A stretch of 64,000 nucleotides of DNA from LC029 sp036676475 (GTDB lineage Bacteria > Bacillota > Bacilli > Aneurinibacillales > RAOX-1): the NCBI GenBank assembly GCA_036676475.1, contig JAKFCU010000092.1:1-64000 (forward strand), written 5' to 3'. The translations under genes and the position numbers were made by a program. Under the pieces are notes generated by a model that worked only from the letters and a program-made list of their open reading frames with translations, was not told the origin of the DNA and searched no databases. Below are positions 53,355-62,500 of the stretch, piece after piece. Numbering within the stretch: position 1 is the first letter of the stretch; the number at the start of each line of letters is the position of its first letter.

Positions 53355-54116
53355 ATGCTAAACAGGTTTACCAAATGGATCCATGGAAAAGAAGGGGAAG
53401 AGCTTTCTTTAGACCTTGAAAAAATACCCGAACATATTGCTGTTATTATGGATGGAAATGGCCGTTGGGCAAGAAAACGGGGATTGCCACGGATAGCAGG
53501 TCATCATGCAGGTATGAAAACAGTCAAGGAAATAACCCGGGCAGCCGATGAGATCGGGGTGAAAGTCTTAACTTTATATGCTTTCTCAACGGAGAATTGG
53601 AAAAGACCCAAAGATGAGGTTGAATACCTGATGAGACTTCCCCAAGAGTATATCCTGACTGAACTAGAGGAACTGATTGAACAGAATGTTCAAGTTCGAA
53701 TGTTAGGCAATCAAGAGCAACTTCCTCATTATACAGTGGAAGCGGTCATGGAAGCTTGGGATAAAACGAAGAGCAATACTGGACTTATTCTTAACTTTGC
53801 CTTAAATTACGGCAGTAGAGATGAGATGATTCAAGCTATTCAGGGAGTTGCCAGGGATGTTGAATCCGGAAAAATGAGCATTGAGGAGATTAAGGAAGAT
53901 ACTTTTCAGCGACACTTGTTTACGACCGGTTTACCCGATCCTGATTTACTGATCCGAACGAGCGGGGAAATTAGGTTAAGTAACTTTATGCTATGGCAAT
54001 TGGCGTATGCAGAGCTTTATTTCAGTGAAGTCTATTGGCCTGACTTTACTCGTGATGAATTTTATAAAGCGATTGTTGAGTATCAGCGTAGAAACCGCCG
54101 CTATGGTGCCTTGTAA
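53355..54116 (+). CDS. uppS: Undecaprenyl diphosphate synthase
   Basis: 253 residues: IAVIMDGNGRWARKRGLPRI, GHHAGMKTVKEITRAADEIG, LTLYAFSTENWKRP and LIRTSGEIRLSNFMLWQLAY. Makes the C55 lipid carrier for wall synthesis. ATG 53355 is 5 bases from CTGGGGGAAG; the longer frame from 53253 runs through the upstream hairpin. Confidence 0.96.
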   Translation: MLNRFTKWIHGKEGEELSLDLEKIPEHIAVIMDGNGRWARKRGLPRIAGHHAGMKTVKEITRAADEIGVKVLTLYAFSTENWKRPKDEVEYLMRLPQEYILTELEELIEQNVQVRMLGNQEQLPHYTVEAVMEAWDKTKSNTGLILNFALNYGSRDEMIQAIQGVARDVESGKMSIEEIKEDTFQRHLFTTGLPDPDLLIRTSGEIRLSNFMLWQLAYAELYFSEVYWPDFTRDEFYKAIVEYQRRNRRYGAL

Positions 54117-54121
54117 CAAAA

Positions 54122-54166
54122 AAGTATTATACGCAGATGACTTCGCAACAAGTAGCTTTCTTACAT
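54122..54166 (+). repeat. Short dispersed repeat, copy A
   Basis: AGTATTATACGCA, then a variable GATGACTTCGCAACA part and AGTAGCTTTCTTACA. Two more copies lie at 56223-56264 and 56275-56316. Confidence 0.8.
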
Positions 54167-54181
54167 TTGGAGTGGATGTAT

Positions 54182-54955
54182 TTGAAAAAAAGAATCATGA
54201 CAGGGGCTATAGGAGGAGCCGGGTTTCTTTTCCTGGTCTTTTCGGGGGGAATAGGCTATGGTATTCTCCTTTTTTTCATCGCTTTGATTGGCTTTTATGA
54301 ATGGTTAAGAATGAACCGCATACATATATGGAATATATCCTCTATCGTGGGGTTCCTCTTTACGATTCTTTACTTTCTGCCGTACGAATTTTTTGGTGGA
54401 GTATCTGTAAATGCTGTATTATGGGAATTACTCATTCTATTGATCGTTCCAGTTGTAAGTAAAAACAAGTCTTCCATCCATGAAGTTGCATATATTTTTT
54501 TAGGTTCAATGTATATAGGTATTTCCTTGCATTTTATGTATGAAACGAGGAACGAGGCAAATGGGTTATTCCTCACTTTAGCGATTCTTATTGCAACCTG
54601 GTCAACGGACACGGCTGCTTATTTCGTTGGAAAAGCTATAGGAAAGCGGAAATTATGGCCAACCATCAGCCCAAACAAAACGATAGAAGGATCATTGGGC
54701 GGTGTTGTCGCAGCTTTGATTTTAGTTGCCCTCCTATCTCTTCTTTCCGGTCAACTTCCTCTCTCTTATGCTTTATTGTTGGCTCTTGCTGTATCGATCA
54801 GTGGCCAATTGGGGGATCTAGTTGAATCTGCAGTGAAAAGGACACTTGGTGTGAAGGATTCAGGCCAAATTTTACCAGGACACGGTGGATTTCTTGATCG
54901 TTTTGACAGTTTGCTTTTTGCATTTCCAGTACTCCACTTATTATCATTGATTTAA
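54182..54955 (+). CDS. cdsA: Phosphatidate cytidylyltransferase CdsA
   Basis: 257 residues, about eight membrane helices. The signature WSTDTAAYFVGKAIGKRKLW...SPNKTIEGSLGG and the end SQLGDLVESAVKRTLGVKDS-type (GQLGDLVESAVKRTLGVKDS, LPGHGGFLDRFDS) are clear. Makes CDP-diacylglycerol. TTG 54182 (MKKRIMTG) is 9 bases from GGAG and matches family starts; ATG 54176 is the alternative. Confidence 0.95.
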   Translation: MKKRIMTGAIGGAGFLFLVFSGGIGYGILLFFIALIGFYEWLRMNRIHIWNISSIVGFLFTILYFLPYEFFGGVSVNAVLWELLILLIVPVVSKNKSSIHEVAYIFLGSMYIGISLHFMYETRNEANGLFLTLAILIATWSTDTAAYFVGKAIGKRKLWPTISPNKTIEGSLGGVVAALILVALLSLLSGQLPLSYALLLALAVSISGQLGDLVESAVKRTLGVKDSGQILPGHGGFLDRFDSLLFAFPVLHLLSLI

Positions 54956-54974
54956 AGAGGGGAGAGCACTTTTT

Positions 54975-56114
54975 TTGAGATACATATCTATTCTTGGTTC
55001 GACGGGTTCCATTGGAACTCAGACCCTTGAGGTAGTAAAGGAACATCCTGAGTTATTCACGGTTGTTGGCCTATCTGCGGGTACCAATTGGGAAGCTCTC
55101 GTTGAACAAGCTCGATTATTTCATCCGCTTGTGGTATCGGTTTCCACAAAAGATCTGGCTGAAAAAGTTCGGATGAACTTACCTGAAAAGATCAAGGTTC
55201 TTTACGGTGAGGAAGGAACGACAGAAGTCGCCACCCTGCCTGAAGCTAATTTTGTGGTATCAGCGATTGTGGGAAGCGCAGGATTAACACCGACTTTACA
55301 AGCCATTGAGTGCGGGAAAACCATCGGCTTGGCTAACAAGGAAACATTGGTAACCGCAGGACATATTGTGATGAAGAAAGCAAAGGAATGCAATGTCTCC
55401 ATTATTCCTATCGATAGTGAACACTCTGCGATTTTTCAATGTTTGCAAGGTGAAAACAAACAAGCAATCAAAAGAATCATCTTAACCGCTTCGGGAGGTT
55501 CCTTTCGGGATTTGTCCAGGGATGAGTTAAGACAGGTAACTGTAGAACAGGCTCTGAACCACCCCAATTGGAAAATGGGGGCGAAAATCACCATAGATTC
55601 TGCTACAATGATGAATAAAGGTCTTGAAGTCATTGAAGCCCACTGGCTTTTTGAACTTCCTTTTTCGCAAATTGAATGTACCCTTCACCGGGAAAGTGTG
55701 ATTCATTCCATGGTTGAGTTTCATGATCATGCGATCATGGCTCAACTGGGAACGCCAGATATGAGGGTCCCCATCCAATTCGCCTTAACCTATCCCAACC
55801 GTGTGCCATTAAACACTTCGGCTCTCCGGTTTGATCAAGTGTTCTCCCTGCATTTTGGACCCGTTGATTTCGCTCGATACCCTGCTCTAAAGCTTGCCTT
55901 TCAATGCGGTGAGCAAGGAGGAACCATGCCGACTGTTTTAAATGCCGCAAATGAGGTCATCGTGGAGCGCTTTTTAAATAGGGAGATCTCATTTGTTGAA
56001 ATTGAGGATAGAATTTACAGGATACTGGAAAAACATCAATGCATCAATAACCCAGGACTCGAAGAAATTTGGGAATCGGATGATTGGGCGCGTAAAGAAG
56101 CAAGGAAGGTATAA
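54975..56114 (+). CDS. dxr: 1-deoxy-D-xylulose 5-phosphate reductoisomerase
   Basis: 379 residues: ISILGSTGSIGTQTLEVVKE (NADPH), GLANKETLVTAG, PIDSEHSAIFQCLQG, ILTASGGSFRDLSRDEL, NPNWKMG-type HPNWKMGAKITIDSATMMNK. First committed step of the MEP isoprenoid pathway. TTG start with AGAGGGGAGAG upstream. Confidence 0.97.
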   Translation: MRYISILGSTGSIGTQTLEVVKEHPELFTVVGLSAGTNWEALVEQARLFHPLVVSVSTKDLAEKVRMNLPEKIKVLYGEEGTTEVATLPEANFVVSAIVGSAGLTPTLQAIECGKTIGLANKETLVTAGHIVMKKAKECNVSIIPIDSEHSAIFQCLQGENKQAIKRIILTASGGSFRDLSRDELRQVTVEQALNHPNWKMGAKITIDSATMMNKGLEVIEAHWLFELPFSQIECTLHRESVIHSMVEFHDHAIMAQLGTPDMRVPIQFALTYPNRVPLNTSALRFDQVFSLHFGPVDFARYPALKLAFQCGEQGGTMPTVLNAANEVIVERFLNREISFVEIEDRIYRILEKHQCINNPGLEEIWESDDWARKEARKV

Positions 56115-56129
56115 TGACTTACTTCATTA

Positions 56130-56171
56130 GCGTGGATGGAAACTATAGAATTTAATACATTCCATCCACGC
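56130..56171. repeat. 12-base perfect inverted repeat after dxr
   Basis: GCGTGGATGGAA (56130-56141) and TTCCATCCACGC (56160-56171) with an 18-base AT-rich loop. No T run. A second imperfect hairpin (GTGC..CCAAG/CTTGG..CAC) follows at 56176-56194. Confidence 0.85.
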
Positions 56172-56222
56172 ATAAGTGCAACCAAGGCTTGGCACTAGCT
56201 AAGTTTTCTTTACACTTATCGG

Positions 56223-56316
56223 AAAGTATTATACGCATAGAGCTACGCTAGTAGCTTCCTTACACCCATCAGTCGAGTATTATACGCACATGGCTTCGCC
56301 ATAAGTAGCTTTCTCA
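56223..56316 (+). repeat. Short dispersed repeat, copies B and C in tandem
   Basis: Two units with a 51-base period, each AGTATTATACGCA + variable hairpin (AGCTAC-GCTA-GTAGCT in B, ATGGC-TTC-GCCAT in C) + AGTAGCTTyCT. They fill most of the 255-base dxr-rseP gap, which has no gene. Confidence 0.85.
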
Positions 56317-56369
56317 ATGATCGATTATGCTGATGAACCTCCTAATAAAATACGAAAGGTGGGGTTTTC

Positions 56370-57605
56370 ATGTTTGAGGTCATATCCATCGTTTTGGTGT
56401 TTGGTGCCCTAGTATTTTTTCATGAGTTAGGACACTTACTGCTAGCCAAGCGGGCTGGGATTCTATGTCGTGAGTTTGCTTTAGGCATGGGTCCAAAGTT
56501 ATTTTCCTTTAAAAGAGGAGAAACCACCTATACGCTTCGCTTGCTGCCCATTGGCGGCTTTGTTCGAATGGCTGGTGAAGATCCCGAGGTTGTCAAGGTG
56601 AATCCGGGTCAGGAAATTGGGATCATGGTCGAAAGTGGAAAAGTGGTAAAGCTTGTTCTCGATCAGTTGAAGAGCTTTCCCCACGCGGAAGTCGTATCTG
56701 TCGAGAGAATTGATCTCGAAAGAAAACTCACATTAGAAGCCTATGTTGATGGTCAATTAAAGAAATGGGACATACATTCGCAAGCCCATATGATCCATCA
56801 CGGACAAGAAATCCAGATTGCCCCATGGGATCGACAATTTGGAAGCAAAACGGTCAGACAACGAGCAGCAGCAATTTTCGCTGGTCCTGCAGCAAATTTT
56901 ATCTTAGCCTTTATCCTTCTGTTGGTGATGGCTCTATCTTACGGTACACCAACGAACGATCCGATGCTAGGTAAAATAAGTGTTGGAGGTCCTGCAGAGA
57001 AGGCTGGTTTGCAGGAAGGTGATCGAATCATCAAGGTCGATCAACAAGTTGTAACATCCTGGGAGGATATTGTAAAGATTGTTAGTGAGTCTCCGGGCAA
57101 AGAATTAAACTTCATTATTGAGCGAAATCAAGAGCAATCTAGAGTTTCGCTCGTTACGGACAATATGGAGAATGTAGGGAAAATAGGGGTTTATCCTCCT
57201 GTGAGCAAAGATCCTCTTCTTTCTCTTGAATACGCAGGGGATACGACATGGGAATTTTCCACCTTGATTTTTAAGGGACTGGGCATGTTGGTTACGGGAA
57301 AAGTCTCGATGGATGAGATGTCCGGTCCGGTAGGGATTTTTAAATATACGCATGAGGCGGCAGAAAAGGGAATTGCGATTCTTTTAAAATGGTCTGCCAT
57401 CCTTAGTATCAACTTGGGCATTATCAACTTACTTCCCCTTCCAGCATTGGATGGAGGCAGGCTCGTATTTCTTTTCTTGGAGGCATTCCGCGGTAAACCG
57501 GTGGATCCGCAAAAAGAAGGGATGGTTCATTTTTTAGGCTTTGCGTTTCTCATGTTACTCATTTTAGTCATCACCTGGAATGACATTCAACGCTTCTTCT
57601 TTTAA
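56370..57605 (+). CDS. rseP: RseP/RasP site-2 intramembrane metalloprotease
   Basis: 411 residues: zinc motif FFHELGHLLLAKRAG in the first membrane helix, a PDZ domain (VGGPAEKAGLQEGDRIIKVD), and the third ligand region NLLPLPALDGGRLVFL. Cleaves anti-sigma factors and signal peptides in the membrane. It could process the membrane part of the 19989 sigma fusion, but nothing here proves it. AAAGGTGGGGTTTTC ribosome binding site. Confidence 0.96.
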   Translation: MFEVISIVLVFGALVFFHELGHLLLAKRAGILCREFALGMGPKLFSFKRGETTYTLRLLPIGGFVRMAGEDPEVVKVNPGQEIGIMVESGKVVKLVLDQLKSFPHAEVVSVERIDLERKLTLEAYVDGQLKKWDIHSQAHMIHHGQEIQIAPWDRQFGSKTVRQRAAAIFAGPAANFILAFILLLVMALSYGTPTNDPMLGKISVGGPAEKAGLQEGDRIIKVDQQVVTSWEDIVKIVSESPGKELNFIIERNQEQSRVSLVTDNMENVGKIGVYPPVSKDPLLSLEYAGDTTWEFSTLIFKGLGMLVTGKVSMDEMSGPVGIFKYTHEAAEKGIAILLKWSAILSINLGIINLLPLPALDGGRLVFLFLEAFRGKPVDPQKEGMVHFLGFAFLMLLILVITWNDIQRFFF

Positions 57606-57627
57606 TAAAGTATGATATCTTCGATAA

Positions 57628-57670
57628 GAAGTCCCTTGGAGTTAAAAAATGACTCGGGACTTCATTTTTC
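57628..57670 (+). terminator. Terminator after rseP
   Basis: GAAGTCCC and GGGACTTC with an A-rich loop, followed by ATTTTTC. Confidence 0.85.
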
Positions 57671-57731
57671 TTTTCCCAAATTGTATACTACGTTTTAGTA
57701 CATGAAATGTAAATTGAAGGAGGACCCTTGC

Positions 57732-59441
57732 GTGCGTCAGTCCCAATTGTTTCTTCCGACTTTACGTGAAGTTCCGTCGGAAGCTGAAATAGTCAGTCAT
57801 AAACTCATGGTAAGATCCGGCCTTATTCGTCAATTAGTGTCCGGTGTTTACTCATATTTACCGTTAGGACATCGTGTGTTGCGTAAAGTGATGCAGATTG
57901 TCCGTGAAGAAATGGATTCAGCAGGTGCTCAAGAAATAACCATGCCGGCCATTCAACCAGCCGAACTATGGCAAGAAACAGGCAGATGGGATGCCTATGG
58001 ACCTGAACTCATGAGATTAAAAGATCGCCATGACCGGGGATTCGTTTTGGGCCCTACGCATGAAGAGGTAGTTACCAGCATTGCAAGAGATGGCATTAAT
58101 TCTTATAAAAAGCTGCCAGTCAATCTTTATCAGATTCAAACCAAATATCGCGATGAAGTTAGACCGCGCTTTGGGGTCATTCGGGCAAGAGAATTTGTCA
58201 TGAAGGATGCATACTCCTTTGATATTGATCGAGATGGATTAGATCGTAGCTACAAGGCAATGTATGATGCCTATAATTCTATCTTTACTCGCTGTGGGCT
58301 TGATTTTCGTCCAGTAGAAGCAGATGCGGGCGCAATTGGCGGTAAGGGTACGCATGAATTCATGGCTTTATCGGATATTGGTGAAGATACGATTGCTTAC
58401 TGTGGATCGTGCCAATATGCGGCAAACCTGGAAAAGGCTGATGTTGTCTATCATGGACAAGCATCCACAGAGTTACCGAAGAATCCCGATCAGATTCAAA
58501 CCCCAGATATTAAAACGATTGAACAACTGACCCGTTTTTTGGGCATACAGGCAGATAAAATCATTAAATCATTATTATTTAAAATCGATCAAAAATATGT
58601 GCTTGCTCTCGTTCGCGGTGACCATGAGCTAAATGATATCAAGCTAAAGAATATGTTCGATGCCAATGTTATTGAGCTGGCTTCAGAAAAAGAAGTTATA
58701 GAAGTTTTAGGAGTTCCAGTGGGTTTTGTTGGTCCCATGGGGTTAGATGGAAAAAACGTAGCCATTGTGGCTGATGTGGCTATTAAAGATATGGTCAATG
58801 CCGTTATTGGTGCTGGGGAAAAGGATGTTCATTTCCTCAATGTTACGCCGGGAAAAGATTTTGTTATCCAGCAATATGGAGATTTACGCAATATCCAAGA
58901 AGGAGATCAGTGCCCTCAGTGTAGTGGGGAAATCCAATTTGCCCGTGGCATCGAGGTGGGACATGTTTTCAAATTAGGTACGCGTTATAGTGAAAAAATG
59001 AAGGCGACCTTCTTGGATGAGCAGGGGAAGGAAAAACCGATGATCATGGGATGCTATGGAATCGGGATTTCTCGTACTGTTGCCGCTGTTGTAGAGCAAA
59101 ATCACGATGAGGATGGCATTATTTGGCCGCGAGCGATTGCCCCTTTCCATGTTCATATTATTCCGGTTAATGTGAAAAATGAGGAACAGAAGCAAATGGC
59201 CGAACGTCTCTATCAAGAATGTCTCCAGTCAGGTTATGAAGTTTTAATAGATGATCGCGGGGAACGTGCTGGAGTCAAATTTAAGGATGCCGATCTGATT
59301 GGAATCCCCTTGAGAATTACAGTAGGGGCTAAAGCAAAGGAAGGAATCGTGGAATGTAAGATAAGGAAGAATGGAGATTCTGTAGAATTGCCTGCAGACC
59401 AAGTTCTTTCCTATATCAAAGATAGGCTTCCTTCGTTATAA
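57732..59441 (+). CDS. proS: Prolyl-tRNA synthetase
   Basis: 569 residues, bacterial type with an insertion editing domain. Class II motifs: LREVPSEAEIVSHKLMVRSG, YQIQTKYRDEVRPRFGVIRA (motif 2), and MGCYGIGISRTVAAVVEQNH (motif 3); anticodon-binding C-terminus. GTG at 57732 follows AAGGAGGACCCTTGC and gives the family start RQSQLFLPTLRE; ATG 57702 lies upstream of that site. Confidence 0.97.
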   Translation: MRQSQLFLPTLREVPSEAEIVSHKLMVRSGLIRQLVSGVYSYLPLGHRVLRKVMQIVREEMDSAGAQEITMPAIQPAELWQETGRWDAYGPELMRLKDRHDRGFVLGPTHEEVVTSIARDGINSYKKLPVNLYQIQTKYRDEVRPRFGVIRAREFVMKDAYSFDIDRDGLDRSYKAMYDAYNSIFTRCGLDFRPVEADAGAIGGKGTHEFMALSDIGEDTIAYCGSCQYAANLEKADVVYHGQASTELPKNPDQIQTPDIKTIEQLTRFLGIQADKIIKSLLFKIDQKYVLALVRGDHELNDIKLKNMFDANVIELASEKEVIEVLGVPVGFVGPMGLDGKNVAIVADVAIKDMVNAVIGAGEKDVHFLNVTPGKDFVIQQYGDLRNIQEGDQCPQCSGEIQFARGIEVGHVFKLGTRYSEKMKATFLDEQGKEKPMIMGCYGIGISRTVAAVVEQNHDEDGIIWPRAIAPFHVHIIPVNVKNEEQKQMAERLYQECLQSGYEVLIDDRGERAGVKFKDADLIGIPLRITVGAKAKEGIVECKIRKNGDSVELPADQVLSYIKDRLPSL

Positions 59442-59464
59442 TAAAATAGTATGGTAAGATAAAT

Positions 59465-59502
59465 AGATGGGTTCCGAATTAATCGGAACTCATCTCTATT
59501 TT
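59465..59502 (+). terminator. Terminator after proS
   Basis: AGATGGGTTCCGA and TCGGAACTCATCT form a 13-base stem with one mismatch-type G-T, followed by CTATTTTC. Confidence 0.8.
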
Positions 59503-59547
59503 CAAATTAAAAATCGGCTTGATGCCTAGTTTTCCAGGGGTGGTAAG

Positions 59548-62500
59548 ATGCAGCAATGGATAGAGCAGAAGGAGCGTTTCAACCTTCTATTAAAACAGGC
59601 AGAGATTCCGGAAGAGTATCAGAGCCTTTACTTTGCTGAAGGAATGATTGAAAAGCTAGAATTGAGCAGACAAAATAAACAATGGTCATTTTATATTCGA
59701 CTAGAAAGACTTCTTCCAGGGCTGATTTATCGGGCGTTCATGCAAAGGCTTCAGTCAGCCTTTTCTTATATTGCTATAGTGGATTGTTTTCTATCCTATG
59801 CTGATGAAATAGATTTCAACTATTTTATTGTAGAGTATTGGGAATATCTAGTTGATGAATTGGCAGACAAAATGTCTAATTTTGCTGCCTCTTTAAAAGC
59901 TGCACCGCCAACCTATGAAAATAACAAGCTTATTCTCCGTGTTACGAATGAGATCACGCAGAGCATGATGAGGAAAAAAGAGGTTGATCGTCTCATTTCT
60001 GGGTTCATCTATAAATTAACGGGAAAATCTCTCCCTATTGAATTTAAAGTAGAAGAATCAGAGGAAGATTATCTTGCTTTTATCGAGGAACGACAGCAGG
60101 AAGATCGTTCCCGTGCACTCGATGCTCTTGTGGAAAAAGAATCTGAGACAACGCCTGTTCTGGCAGAACTGAATCAGGAATTTTTAATTGGTTATAAAAT
60201 TCAGGATGAACCCGTTCCCATTAAGCAAATCATCGAAGAGGAACGGAGAATTACCGTCCAGGGCCAGGTGTTTTTCGCGGAAATTAGAGAACTTAAAAGC
60301 GGCCGTTCCTTGCTTACCTTCCGAATAACGGATTATACCGATTCTATCAGTGTAAAGATTTTCTCTCGAGATAAAGAGGATCTAACCATGATGCAGGCGA
60401 TAAAAGAGGGCATGTGGGTAAAGGTCCGGGGGCGTGTGCAGTTTGACCAATTTGCCCGTGAGCTAGCCATGGAAGCCAATGATGTAAATGAATTGAAACC
60501 AAAACAAAGGGCTGATACCGCAACAGAAAAACGAATTGAACTCCATCTGCACACTCCGATGAGCACCATGGATGCCATAACTCCAGTGAAAAAGCTGATC
60601 AACCAAGCGGCTAAATGGGGACACCCTGCCATCGCCATCACGGATCATGCAGGGGTTCAAAGTTTTCCGGAAGCCTTCAGTGCAGGTCAAAAAGCCGGAA
60701 TTAAGGTCATATATGGATTGGAAGCCAATATTGTTGATGATGGTGTGCCCATTGTCCATCATCCTCAAAGCTTAGATCTAAAAGATGCGACTTATGTTGT
60801 TTTTGATGTCGAAACGACGGGTCTATCTGTTGTGTATAATACGATTATTGAATTAGCTGCTGTAAAAATGAAGGATGGGGAAGTCATTGACCGTTTTGAA
60901 CGATTTGCTAATCCCCATGAGTCTTTGACCCATACGATTATGGAATTAACTGGCATTACAGATGACATGCTTGTCGATGCGCCTGAAATAGACGAAGTCT
61001 TGCGGGATTTCCGGGAATTTATTGGTGACGGCGTTCTTGTTGCGCACAATGCACGATTTGATATGGGGTTTGTAAATGCCGGTTATCGAAAAATGGGGGA
61101 AAAGGAGCTCACGAATCCAGTCATTGATACACTGGAATTAGCCCGCTTTCACATGCCCCAGTTAAAGAATCATCGGCTGAATTCGCTGTGTAACCATTTG
61201 AATGTGGAATTAGTGAGTCATCATCGAGCCGTGTATGATGCTGAGGCAACCGGCCATGTGTTATGGAAGTTAATTTTAAAATCAGTCGAGCGTGAGGTGA
61301 CAAACCTCAATGAACTCAATGATTGTAGGAATAGTAACGATTGGATGAGACAACGTCCATTCCATGCCATACTTTTGGTGAAAAACCAAATTGGATTGCG
61401 GAATCTATATATTCTCGTATCGAAGGCTCATACCGAATATTATCATCGGGTTCCTCGCATTCCGAGAAGCGAGTTAATCAAGCACAAAGAGGGCATTATT
61501 ATCGGCTCAGGTTGTGAAAGAGGAGAATTATTTGAAACCGTCATGCAAAAGCCATTGGAAGAAGCAGAAGAGGTGGCGAAGTTCTACGATTATCTCGAAA
61601 TCCAACCTACGCAATATAATCGCCACCTGATTACAAAAGAATTGGTAAAAGATGAAGAGGCCTTAAGAGGGATTAATCGCAAAATCGTGGAGCTAGGAAA
61701 AAAGCTTGGAAAACCAGTGGTAGCTACGGGTAATGTTCATTATCTAGAGCCTCATGAAAAACTGTACCGGCAGATTTTGATTAGTAGTTTAGGCGGGGCC
61801 AGTATGCTAAAACCTGACCTGTTGCCTGATGCCCATTTTTCTACAACTAATGAGTTTATGGATGAATTTTCCTATCTTGGGGAAGAGGATGCCTATCAAG
61901 TGGTGATTGGAGCTCCCCATCAGGTAAATGATTGGATAGAAGAAGTTAAGCCGATCCCGGACAAACTGTTTACACCTGAGATCGACGGGGCAAATAATGA
62001 TGTAGAGAAAATGAGCTATGCCAGAGCCAAAAGTATCTATGGAGACCCTTTGCCGGAGTTGGTCCAACATCGTTTAGAAAAAGAATTAAAGAGTATTATT
62101 GGACATGGCTTTGCTGTTATCTATTTAATCTCTCACAAACTCGTAAAAAAGTCTCTAACCGATGGGTATTTGGTAGGTTCCCGGGGATCGGTAGGTTCAT
62201 CTTTAGTTGCAACGATGACGGAAATTACAGAGGTGAATCCTCTCCCGCCTCATTACGTCTGCCCGAACTGCAAGCATTCTGAGTTTATGGAGGATGGTTC
62301 TGTCGGTTCAGGATATGATCTCCCCGATAAGGCTTGCCCCCAATGTGGCACGTCTTATAAGAAAGATGGACATGATATCCCATTCGAAACCTTCTTAGGG
62401 TTTAAAGGAGACAAGGTTCCTGATATTGATTTGAATTTTTCCGGGGAATACCAACCACAAGCCCATAACTATACCAAGGTGCTATTCGGGGAGGATTATG

